From NCBI GenBank assembly GCA_003339605.1, contig QOVW01000084.1:1-33609 (forward strand): a DNA stretch of 33,609 bases, read 5' to 3'. Of the stretch, positions 22,991 to 32,200 are shown piece by piece; position 1 is the first letter of the stretch; every line of letters begins with the position of its first letter. Source of the stretch: Spirobacillus cienkowskii. GTDB lineage: Bacteria > Bdellovibrionota_B > Oligoflexia > Silvanigrellales > Silvanigrellaceae. The translations under genes and the position numbers were made by a program. The notes beneath the pieces were generated by a model. It did no database searches. It saw only the letters and a list, made by a program, of their open reading frames with translations, and had not been told where the DNA came from.

Positions 22991-25327
22991 TTAAAATATT
23001 TTCATTCTTATAAAAATATCGGGTAAATTTTCTCCGGAATCTAAAGAATATCCATTTGTAACCCCAAGTTGAACTTTATAATATATATCTAAAAATCCTA
23101 AAACTTTAGCAACATATCTTTTTGTTTCTTGAAATGGAATATTTTCATAAAATTCGTCTATAGTAAGAGAACTATTTTGATTAATCCAGCGATTTACTGC
23201 CTCTGGGCCACTATTATAAGCCGCTGTAGCAAGTAAATAATTACCATTGTATATTTTTAATAGCATTCTCAAATACCATGCTGAAAATGCAATCGACTGT
23301 CCTGGATCTTTAAGCAATCCAATATTAAAATTTTCTTTACCAATATGTTTAGAAATATTAAGTCCAGTATATGGCATTATCTGCATTAAACCAATAGCTC
23401 CAACAGGGCTTTCTGCTTTAGCATCATAACTTGACTCAGCACGCATAATAGAAAGTAACCAAAAAGGATCAATATCAGCAAGACGTGATGCATTTTGAAT
23501 ATCGGACCAGTATGCTAAAGGAAAATTTAGTTTCCAAAAATTAGTTTTTTCTGACCAATTTTCAATAATATTGTAGTCTTGCAGAGTATAAGAAAAATTA
23601 TTTCGCATAAGCTCAGAGGCTAATTTATAATCTTTAGCCATATATGCGAGGTTTGCTAAAGCCACTATTTCTTTCTTTTTAAGCCTTTTTATATTAACAG
23701 CTTTAATGTGTTGTTTTGCAATTTCATTCAGTTTATAATTAACCAACTTTCTAATAATTTCTAACTGTGGGTTTTGTAATTTTTTATTGATAAATGGATT
23801 ACTTTGAGTAACATAAAAATCTTTAAAGTTTTGATTATTAACAATATTTACTTTATAAGGGATAGATAAAAATTCATTTAATTTCATTCTTGAAAAAATT
23901 GGGTATGGATAATCAAAATTTTTATTTGAAATTTCTGTTAAATTTTTAATATATAAATCTTTATCTATTTTATTTTTTCTTAAAACATTTAACCAATACT
24001 GAAAACGGTTACTGTCAGCATTTTTTGGACTTAAAGAAACATACTCCTTTGCTTTATTTTCTGCCTCTAAAAACTGAGAAGACAAATAATATTGCCAAAA
24101 AGTAAACCAAGATTGTTCTTCTCTTGATGTATAAATTTGATTTGCAATAGAAAATTGCGCGGATTCTGAATTATTTCTTGCATAATGCAAAGACATGGCA
24201 TATTTAAGTTTTGCAGTATCTGCAAGCTTAGAAGTTGGCATTTCGTTAAAAATTCTAAAATAGGATTGCGCAGCTTTTAAAGGCTTTTGCAATGCATTAA
24301 AGACTCTACCACGCATATCTAAAATTTTATCTTTACTAAAAGGCTCAATATACATTTCTGCTTCTGACAAATATTCAAGAACAATATCTGCCAATTGATA
24401 TTCTCGAGAATTTATTAATAAATCTGCTATACTTAATATTTTTAATTTTTCTTGAATACTGAGTTTATCAACTTTAACTTTAGGTAAAGGATCTTGAGGA
24501 TTAATTCCTATTAGCGCTAGCACATAGTTTTTGGAGTCTGTTTGGTTGCCAATTCTTCTAAAAATCTCGCGCGATAAATACATCATATTTTCTTCTCGAA
24601 AATACAAACTTCCAATACTTCCTCCTGCACATTCAATTTTAGCCAAAATAACCATAGACTCTCTGCCTGCTTTTTCTACAGGGTAAAAAAGCAATGGTTT
24701 TTTTAAAAAATTTAATGCCAAATTAAACTGATTAAAATAAACTGCGGCTGAAGCTAATTTTACATAAATTGAATTCAATGTTTCCCAATCTAAATTTTGC
24801 TCCACAATTTCTGAATTTTTTTTATAATAATCTAATGCTTCTGCTCTTAATCCCAAATCTAATAAAGCATCTAAATAAAGAGGACTCACTAAGGGAGACA
24901 AAATAGACTTGCCTTTATTTGCCAATGGCTTAAGAAGTAATATCGCACCTGCATAATCATTTTTTAAATACAAATATTTTGCATGATAAATTTTAAAAAT
25001 ATCCAACTCTAATAGAGACATCTTACTTTTTTTAGATTTTAAATTTTGAATCGCAAATTCAGAATAATTCATATTTTCGGAGTCAATGGCAACATTCAAT
25101 AAGCCTAAGTTTGCATAAATAGATTCTGTGCTATTTTTAATTTTAGAGATTTGGGTTCGCATTTCGTCAAGTTGTTTAAGTTCTTGATAGTCTTTGTTTT
25201 TTAAAAAGTCTTGATAGTAGGTTACATATTTTTTACCCATAACTTCTGAATTTGAACTTTCGAATGCAACTGTTTTTTGTATACTGAATAGACCAGTCAG
25301 TAGAATTATGACTAGAAGGATTCTCAT
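22991..25327 (-). CDS. slt: Soluble lytic murein transglycosylase (Slt70-like)
   Basis: This 778-residue periplasmic protein starts with a signal peptide (MRILLVIILLTGLFSIQKTV), has a long helical, TPR-like superhelix (about 40-590) and a C-terminal SLT domain with catalytic E631 in IMRAESSYDA, then SPVGAIGLMQIMPYTG and LLATAAYNSGPEAV. It cleaves peptidoglycan glycan strands during cell-wall turnover. ATG 25327 is chosen because the signal peptide starts there; the 108 upstream residues of the open frame lie antisense to the kinase gene and look random. Its start codon overlaps that of the divergent kinase gene. No strong ribosome binding site is seen. Confidence 0.9.
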   Translation of the reverse strand: MRILLVIILLTGLFSIQKTVAFESSNSEVMGKKYVTYYQDFLKNKDYQELKQLDEMRTQISKIKNSTESIYANLGLLNVAIDSENMNYSEFAIQNLKSKKSKMSLLELDIFKIYHAKYLYLKNDYAGAILLLKPLANKGKSILSPLVSPLYLDALLDLGLRAEALDYYKKNSEIVEQNLDWETLNSIYVKLASAAVYFNQFNLALNFLKKPLLFYPVEKAGRESMVILAKIECAGGSIGSLYFREENMMYLSREIFRRIGNQTDSKNYVLALIGINPQDPLPKVKVDKLSIQEKLKILSIADLLINSREYQLADIVLEYLSEAEMYIEPFSKDKILDMRGRVFNALQKPLKAAQSYFRIFNEMPTSKLADTAKLKYAMSLHYARNNSESAQFSIANQIYTSREEQSWFTFWQYYLSSQFLEAENKAKEYVSLSPKNADSNRFQYWLNVLRKNKIDKDLYIKNLTEISNKNFDYPYPIFSRMKLNEFLSIPYKVNIVNNQNFKDFYVTQSNPFINKKLQNPQLEIIRKLVNYKLNEIAKQHIKAVNIKRLKKKEIVALANLAYMAKDYKLASELMRNNFSYTLQDYNIIENWSEKTNFWKLNFPLAYWSDIQNASRLADIDPFWLLSIMRAESSYDAKAESPVGAIGLMQIMPYTGLNISKHIGKENFNIGLLKDPGQSIAFSAWYLRMLLKIYNGNYLLATAAYNSGPEAVNRWINQNSSLTIDEFYENIPFQETKRYVAKVLGFLDIYYKVQLGVTNGYSLDSGENLPDIFIRMKIF

Positions 25328-26291
25328 GCTCAAAAAACTCAAGTGGCTATTACATCCCATATCGGTTCTCATCCTTGCGCAAATCTGTTGGGGTTTACTC
25401 ATGTTTGTTTGGATCCGTTGGTACATCCTCAGAAGCCAAGAGATTAATAATCTAATTGAAAAATTACCAGTTGGAGCAACAAGCTCTGGGCAATGGGTCA
25501 TCCTGGCGCAAGGCTGTATTTTAATGGGATTCATTCTAATTGCATTGTACGTTATATTCGTAAGCCAAAGAAGACTTTCTCGAATTACCAAAATGCAAGA
25601 TACCATTTTAAGCAGCGTAACGCATGAACTCAAAACCCCTTTAGCAAGCATCCGTCTTTACGCTGAAACCATTTTACTACGAAATGTTGCAGAAGAAGAG
25701 AGAAAAAAATTTTTAAATCGCACCCTAAAAGAAACAGAACGGTTACAAAAATTAGTAGACACAGTTCTCATTTCTGCGCGCCTAGAATCTGATAAATCTT
25801 CATTAGCCCATATTCGAGTCAATCTAAGCGAACTACTCAACAATTCATTTAACCAATTTAAAGATCGGTTTGGCGAAATTAGAACATTTGATTTTCATCA
25901 ACTGCCAACAAACGAAAAACAGGCTTACTTTGTAATTGGTAACCCTTATCATCTTTCTATGCTTTTTGATAACTTACTTGACAACGCCGTAAAATATACA
26001 GAACGTGGCGGTTTAATTCAAGGAGGAGTTATTGTCAAAAATGAGTTTATTCAAGTGCACATCAAAGACAATGGAGTTGGTATAGAAAAAAAGAATTTAA
26101 AAAAGATTTTTAAAAAATTTTATCGAATAGAACGAAACTCAAAAACAAGAGTACAAGGCTCCGGATTGGGTTTGTCTGTATGCCATTCAATTGTAAAAGA
26201 ACATCATGGAAAATTATTCGCTTTTAGCGAAGGGCTTAACAAAGGAACAAGTTTTTATGTCGAACTCCACAGATTTTCTTCTCATTGTTGA
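25326..26291 (+). CDS. Sensor histidine kinase
   Basis: A 321-residue membrane kinase with two helices (about 11-33 and 58-79) enclosing a short periplasmic loop of about 25 residues. H box SSVTHELKTPLASI has H100; N box LFDNLLDNAVKYT, G1 DNGVGI, F box KKFYRIE and G2 GSGLGLS are all intact. There is no HAMP or PAS domain, so it probably senses through the membrane or the small loop. ATG 25326 has AGAAGGA 5 nt upstream; ATG 25308 is an alternative with a weak site. It overlaps the regulator gene by 35 bp. The paired regulator and the adjoining slt suggest a cell-envelope signal, which is an inference. Confidence 0.92.
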   Translation: MLKKLKWLLHPISVLILAQICWGLLMFVWIRWYILRSQEINNLIEKLPVGATSSGQWVILAQGCILMGFILIALYVIFVSQRRLSRITKMQDTILSSVTHELKTPLASIRLYAETILLRNVAEEERKKFLNRTLKETERLQKLVDTVLISARLESDKSSLAHIRVNLSELLNNSFNQFKDRFGEIRTFDFHQLPTNEKQAYFVIGNPYHLSMLFDNLLDNAVKYTERGGLIQGGVIVKNEFIQVHIKDNGVGIEKKNLKKIFKKFYRIERNSKTRVQGSGLGLSVCHSIVKEHHGKLFAFSEGLNKGTSFYVELHRFSSHC

Positions 26292-26982
26292 AGATGAAGA
26301 ATCCATTGGGGAAGGGTTGCAATTTAACTTTGAGGCAGAAGGATTTGAAGTTGCAATAATTTCTAATGGACTTGAAGCAATTAACTTTATTAAAAGTAAT
26401 TTTGAAAAAATATCGACAATTGTCTTAGATATCATGCTTCCAGAAATGGATGGATACGAAATTTTAAAACAGACCCGTATTTTAGCAGAAAAAATTCCGA
26501 TTCTTGTTCTGAGTGCCAAAAGCCTAGAAAATGATAGAATTAAAGCTTTTGAGCTTGGCGCAGATGATTACGTAACAAAACCATTTCATTTATCTGAAAT
26601 TATATTACGCGTTAAACGACTTGTCCAAAGAAAAAAGTGGTATAAAACAGAAATAAATTTGATACCAACAAAATTTGGAGATTCTATTTTTGATCCAGAA
26701 AATTTATGTATTAAAAAAAATGATGGATCGATTATTCGAGTTTCGCCTACTGAAGGACTATTAATACAAGTATTTCTAGAAAATCAAAATAAAATTCTGA
26801 CAAGAAATGATTTACTGCAAAAAGTTTGGCAATATGATGCGGTCATCGAAACCCGAACTGTTGATGTGTTTGTTGGAAAACTCAGAAAATACATTGAACG
26901 CAATCCTGCTCATCCTGATTTTATAATTTCAATTCGTGGAGTTGGTTACACGTATCTTCCCAGTAGCAACAACTCTTTATAA
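26257..26982 (+). CDS. OmpR-family response regulator
   Basis: The 241-residue protein has an N-terminal receiver with acidic pocket E12/D13, phosphoacceptor D58 (IVLDIMLPEMDGYE), S86 and K108 (ADDYVTKPF). A C-terminal winged helix follows (VSPTEGLLIQVFLENQNKIL, and later RTVDVFVGKLRKYIE, IRGVGYTYL). It is a DNA-binding partner of the kinase just upstream. ATG 26257 lies inside the kinase gene with AAAGGA about 10 nt upstream; the frame before it is not receiver-like. All key residues are present, so it looks functional. Target genes are unknown; slt is an obvious candidate. Confidence 0.94.
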   Translation: MSNSTDFLLIVEDEESIGEGLQFNFEAEGFEVAIISNGLEAINFIKSNFEKISTIVLDIMLPEMDGYEILKQTRILAEKIPILVLSAKSLENDRIKAFELGADDYVTKPFHLSEIILRVKRLVQRKKWYKTEINLIPTKFGDSIFDPENLCIKKNDGSIIRVSPTEGLLIQVFLENQNKILTRNDLLQKVWQYDAVIETRTVDVFVGKLRKYIERNPAHPDFIISIRGVGYTYLPSSNNSL

Positions 26983-26989
26983 TTCTATT

Positions 26990-27018
26990 TTCATTCCTTG
27001 CGCTCAACCCAATATAAT
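26990..27018 (+). promoter_or_regulatory. Promoter of the methionine operon
   Basis: A perfect TATAAT (27013-27018) has a weak TTCATT at -35 (26990-26995), 17 bp upstream. It lies between the response regulator stop and the fusion gene start at 27078, leaving a leader of about 50 nt. No riboswitch-like structure is apparent in that short leader. Confidence 0.45.
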
Positions 27019-27077
27019 GTAATAGTTTTTCCTCATTATTTAATTTTTTTGTTCTATATTCTGGGGTGCTTGTTAGT

Positions 27078-28952
27078 ATGTCAAATAAAAAACCGATTGC
27101 CGAACTTACGCACTGCAAAAACTCATTTCTTGAATGTTTATCAACAGGAGAAAATATTCTTTTAAGCGGTTCAACAGGCACGTTACTTTACGAAAAAGGA
27201 ATATTTATTAACAAATGCTTTGAAGAAGTTAATATATCGCAACCAGAGCTTGTGTATCAGATTCATTGCGAATTTATCAATGCTGGAGCAAAAATTATTA
27301 TTACAAATACCTGGGGGGCGAATGCTACAAAATTAAAAGCATTTGGACTCGAAGAAAAATCACACGAAATAAACAGCGAAGGAGCAAAAATTGCACGCAA
27401 AGCAGCAAACAATCAGTGCTGGGTCGCAGGGAGTATTGGCCCTCTTGGCGTGCGCATTGAACCATGGGGCCCCACATCACTGAATGAAGCCAAAACAATA
27501 TTTAAAAATCAAGCGTCTGCCCTTGTTGCCGGTGGTGCTGATCTTTTTATTTTAGAGGGTTTTCCAGATTTATCAGAAATTCACCAAGCAATACTTGGAA
27601 TTCAAGAAGCATGTGCACTTCCGATTATTGCAATGATGAGTGTGAATGAAGATGGCCACAGCCTCTATGGCACCGAACCAGAATGGTTTATCAGAAAACT
27701 CGATGAATGGGGTGCTGATGTGGTGGGTATTGATGGTGGCAATGGCCCAGCTCCGATGCTTGAGCTCATTAAAAAAATAATTTCTGTGACCTTAAAACCA
27801 ATTATTTTATATCCAAACGCAGGTTTGCCACGCATGGTTGATGGGCGGTTGATTTATATGGCAAGCCCAGAATATATGGGAGAATTTGCAAGACAAGCAC
27901 TCCTCAAAGGTGTGCGGTTACTGGGCGGCAGCAGCGGCACTTCTCCTGCTCACACTAAAATTATGGCTGGAGCCCTAAGGCAGTCTAAAGCGTTTAAACA
28001 TACTGAACACAAAATTACGATGAACCATTCCGCACAACCTGTTCATGTGCACACCAGCAAAGTCCCAAGAGCATTACAGAGCCAATGGGCAAAAAAAATT
28101 GTAGACGGCGAGTTTGTGATCACCATGGAGCTACTCCCACCCAAAGGATTAGAAATAGATAAAATTTTGGAACGTGCAAAAATTTGTAAAAACAATAATA
28201 TTGATGGGATAAATATTCCAGATGGCCCCAGAGCTTCAGCGCGCATGAGCTCTCTTGCCACAGCCTGCTTAATTGAACAAAAAGTTGGAATTGAAACTAT
28301 TTTGCATTACGCCTGCCGCGATCGAAATTTATTAGGCATTCAAAGCGATCTGTTGGGTGCGGCTGCACTTGGTATTAAAAATATACTTTGTATTACCGGA
28401 GATCCCCCTAAAATGGGTCCTTACCCGAATGCCACAGCAGTATTTGACATCGATGCAATTGGACTTGTGAACATGGTGACAAGGCTCAATAGTGGTTTTG
28501 ATTTAGGCGGATCCAGTATCGGCGTCCCAACGAGTATGAGTGTTGGAGTTGGCGCAAACCCTGTTTCCCCCAATTTAGAAACAGAAAAATCTCGCTTCCG
28601 TTACAAAGTCGAAGCAGGTGCAGAGTGGGCTATCACCCAACCAGTTTTTGATTCTGAGTCGTTATTTAAATTTCTAGAATTTTCATCGCAATTTCAAATA
28701 CCAATTATTGCTGGCATTTGGCCATTAAAAAGTTTGCGCAACGCCGAATTTATGGCAAACGAAGTGCCTGGCGTTTATGTACCAAAAACAATTTTAAAAC
28801 GCATGGAAAAATACAAAAGCGCAGACGATCAAATGCAAGAAGGAATACAAATTGCCAAAGAATTGATTGCAAAAATTAAATCTTCTGTTCAAGGATTGCA
28901 AATTAGTGCTCCATTAGGAATGGTTGATTTTGCACTCAAACTTTTAGATTAA
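27078..28952 (+). CDS. Homocysteine methyltransferase-like/MTHFR fusion lacking zinc ligands
   Basis: A 624-residue fusion. Residues about 15-300 form a homocysteine S-methyltransferase-like barrel (LLSGSTGTLLYEKG, IITNTWGANATKL). Residues about 340-624 are methylenetetrahydrofolate reductase (FVITMELLPPKG with E351, HYACRDRN, CITGDPPKMGPYP, WAITQPVFD), which uses FAD to make 5-methyl-THF. In the first half the expected zinc cysteines are gone: the N-C-x-x-G-P site reads DGGNGP (G220), and G-G-C-C-G-T reads GGSSGT (S285, S286). This half is therefore probably unable to activate homocysteine by the known mechanism. The start ATG 27078 has TGGGGTG upstream. It leads an operon with a ferredoxin and metH, so the reductase half likely feeds MetH. 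Confidence 0.88.
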   Translation: MSNKKPIAELTHCKNSFLECLSTGENILLSGSTGTLLYEKGIFINKCFEEVNISQPELVYQIHCEFINAGAKIIITNTWGANATKLKAFGLEEKSHEINSEGAKIARKAANNQCWVAGSIGPLGVRIEPWGPTSLNEAKTIFKNQASALVAGGADLFILEGFPDLSEIHQAILGIQEACALPIIAMMSVNEDGHSLYGTEPEWFIRKLDEWGADVVGIDGGNGPAPMLELIKKIISVTLKPIILYPNAGLPRMVDGRLIYMASPEYMGEFARQALLKGVRLLGGSSGTSPAHTKIMAGALRQSKAFKHTEHKITMNHSAQPVHVHTSKVPRALQSQWAKKIVDGEFVITMELLPPKGLEIDKILERAKICKNNNIDGINIPDGPRASARMSSLATACLIEQKVGIETILHYACRDRNLLGIQSDLLGAAALGIKNILCITGDPPKMGPYPNATAVFDIDAIGLVNMVTRLNSGFDLGGSSIGVPTSMSVGVGANPVSPNLETEKSRFRYKVEAGAEWAITQPVFDSESLFKFLEFSSQFQIPIIAGIWPLKSLRNAEFMANEVPGVYVPKTILKRMEKYKSADDQMQEGIQIAKELIAKIKSSVQGLQISAPLGMVDFALKLLD

Positions 28953-28986
28953 ATTAAAGTTATTTTTAAAAATAAGGAATTTTTTA

Positions 28987-29277
28987 ATGTCTAAATGTAT
29001 TGTTCATTTTGCTCTTGAAGACATGGATGTTGAAGCACCTTGTGGCACATCGTTTCAAGACATTGTGGCGGCTTGTGATGCCGATGTGACTTTTGGCTGC
29101 CGCAATGGCACATGTGGCACATGTCGTATATTAATTGAATCAGGTAGCGAAAATATTTCACAAATGAATAGCGAAGAAAAAGATTTTCTTGCATCTATCG
29201 ACGCACAAAAAAATGAACGCTTAGGCTGCCAAATTAAAATACTTGGTGACTGTTCTATTAATTATATAGGTTTATAA
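28987..29277 (+). CDS. Plant-type [2Fe-2S] ferredoxin
   Basis: The 96-residue protein has the plant-type cluster pattern FGCRNGTCGTC (C38, C43, C46) and the fourth ligand C81 in RLGCQI. It is a small soluble electron carrier. AAGGAAT precedes its ATG. It stands between the MTHFR fusion and metH, 34 bp after the former and 3 bp before the latter, which implies tight co-expression. Likely jobs are feeding electrons to the MTHFR domain, as ferredoxin-linked MTHFRs are known elsewhere, or reducing cob(II)alamin for MetH reactivation, a role usually taken by flavodoxin. Which one cannot be decided from sequence. Confidence 0.9.
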   Translation: MSKCIVHFALEDMDVEAPCGTSFQDIVAACDADVTFGCRNGTCGTCRILIESGSENISQMNSEEKDFLASIDAQKNERLGCQIKILGDCSINYIGL

Positions 29278-29280
29278 AAA

Positions 29281-32200
29281 ATGAAAAAAACTTTAAGCCA
29301 ACTTATCCAAGAAAAAGTTGTGCTACTTGATGGTGCGATGGGAACGCAAATTTTTTCTTATCACCCAACAATAGAAGATTATGGCAGCCATGAACTTGAT
29401 GGATGCGTTGAAATTCTCAATCAAACTCGAAAACATTGGATTCAAGAAATTCATCATAATTACTATAACGCAGGTGCCGATGCGATAGAAACCAATACCT
29501 TTGGCTGTAATGAAATTGTCTTAGCAGAATTTGGTATTGCAAACCAAACCATGCTTTTAAATAAATTGGCGGCAGAACTCGCACGAGATGTTGCCAATTC
29601 TTACAATGAAGCAAAGTTTGTAATAGGAAGCGTTGGCCCTGGCACAAAACTCATATCTTTATTACAAATAGATTATAACACTCTTTACCAAAGTTACTTT
29701 ACTCAAATTCAAGGTTTATTACAGGGTAGAGTTGATGCAATATTAATTGAAACTTGCCAAGATATTAATCAAGCAAAAATTGCTGTTCGTGCAGCTAAAA
29801 ATGCCATGAAACTGTTAAAAATCGAAGTGCCAATTTGGACACAAGTTACAATTGAAAGTAACGGTACCATGCTCGTTGGCAGTGACATTCAAACAGCTTT
29901 AACCGCAATCGAAGCCTTAGGTATTCAGGTACTAGGAATGAACTGTGCAACAGGCCCCGATGAGATGCGCAGCCATATTGCTTATCTGAGCGAAGCATCC
30001 CCAATGCCAATTAGTGTTTTGCCCAATGCAGGCTTACCTCAAAATGTTCAAGGAAAAACTGTTTATCCTTTAAAACCGCAGGAGTTTGCAGAAAAAGTTT
30101 TTTCTATGGCAAAAGAATTTCAACTCAATGTTGTAGGAGGATGTTGTGGCACAACACCTGAACATATTCATGCACTACGTTCAAAAATTCAACAGCTCAA
30201 TCCTAGTATCAGAAAAGGAAAATTAACGCGAAGTGTAAGCAGCTTGTATACGTCTGTTCCGTTAAATTTAGAACCCAAACCCCTTTACGTTGGTGAACGG
30301 ACCAATGCCAATGGCTCTAAAAAATTTAAAGAACTGTTATCAAATAATGATTTTGAAGGTCTTGCGCAAATAGCCAAAAGTCAACTGAAAGAAGGGGCTC
30401 ACATTCTCGATGTGTGTGTCGCGTATGTCTCACGCAATGAGTCGGAAGATATGGATGCGCTGCTAAAAAAAATTGTCACTCAAGTGAATATTCCAATCAT
30501 GATCGATTCTACAGAAATTCCAGTTATCGAAAAAGCACTGCAAACAGTTCCCGGAAAGTGCGTGGTCAACTCTATCAATTTTGAAGACGGAACTGCCAAA
30601 GCAGAAAAAATATTGCAACTTTGTAAAGAATATGGAGCTGCGGTTGTTGCTCTCACAATCGATGAATCCGGCATGGCCAAATCTGCGGCACACAAATTGT
30701 CTATTGCAGAAAAAATATATGAATTGGCTGTTTCTCAATATAAAATTCATCCTGGAGATCTAATTTTTGACCCCTTAACGTTTACGTTAGGGAGTGGTGA
30801 TGAAGAATTTAGAAAATCGGCAATCGAAACTTTAAATGGCATCAAGCTTATTAAACACAATTTTCCAGAAGTAAAAACAATACTGGGGCTTTCTAATGTT
30901 AGTTTTGGATTAACTCCTTTTGCTCGGCAAATTTTAAATTCTTTAATGTTATTTCATGCTGTCAAATATGGATTAGATTTGGCAATTCTCAATGCTTCAA
31001 AAATTCTTCCAATTGCAAAAATCAGCGCTGACGATAAAATTTTATTTGAAGATTTACTTTTTGATAATAGAAAAGAAAATTATGACCCATTAAAACTCAT
31101 TGTCACTCGCTTTAATGACAAAAACAAACAATCATCACATCAACCAAAAAATAGAGATACTATTCCATTAGAACAAAGGCTAAAGCTTGATATTATTGAT
31201 GGAGAAAAACAACTTATTGTTGCCGATTGTCACGAGGCCTTAAAAATTTTTTCGCCATTGCATATTATCAATAATATTTTGCTAGATGGCATGAAAGTTG
31301 TTGGAGAACGCTTTGGCGCAGGAGAAATGCAACTTCCATTTGTTCTAGAAAGTGCTGAAGTCATGAAAATTGCGGTTAAAGCACTAGAGCCCTTTATGGA
31401 AAAAAAATCGGGCTACAGTAAAGGAAAAATGATTATTGCCACTGTAAAAGGAGATGTGCATGATATTGGCAAAAACTTAGTTGATATCATTTTAACCAAT
31501 AATGGCTATGAAATTTTAAATTTAGGAATTAAACAGCCAATAGAAAGCATTCTTGAGCAGTATAAAAATTCTGGTGCCCACGCTATTGGCATGAGTGGGT
31601 TGCTTGTTAAATCGACAGCAATCATGAAAGAAAATTTAGAATATATGACTGCGCATGGATTTAAAACTCCAGTTATTTTAGGAGGCGCCGCATTAACTAG
31701 AGAATTTGTTGAAAAAGAATGTCAAGCAGTTTATCAAGGCCCTGTTTTTTATGCATTCGATGCATTTGAATGTTTAAAAATTATGGAAAAATTGACATCA
31801 ATCCAAGGAGAAATAAGTTCTGCAATTTTACAAGAAATTAGAAATTTTGCAAAAAATGAACCAGCAAATTCAAAAAATAATGATGATAATACAATTAAAA
31901 TTATTAAAAAAGGAAATGTTTCTTTAATTCCTGACAAATGGAAACAAAGTCCATGGGTTAGAAAAACAGAGCGGGTTCCTAATTCTCCTTTTTGGGGAAC
32001 ACAAATTCTGTCATTAAATTTAGAAGAAATTTTTGCTTTTGTAGACGAATTTGCGTTGATTAGAACGCGATGGGGTTTTAAAAAAGGCAACAGTTCTGAA
32101 GAAGAATTTCAATCGATTCTTAATCATAAAGCAATGCCATTATTATTAAACTTAAAAGAAAAATTATTAAAAGACAAATCAATTTTGCCTAAAGCCATTT

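Noticed and set aside
25328-25651. N-terminal 108-residue extension of slt
   Set aside because: It is antisense to the kinase gene, lacks family similarity, and a normal signal peptide begins at 25327.
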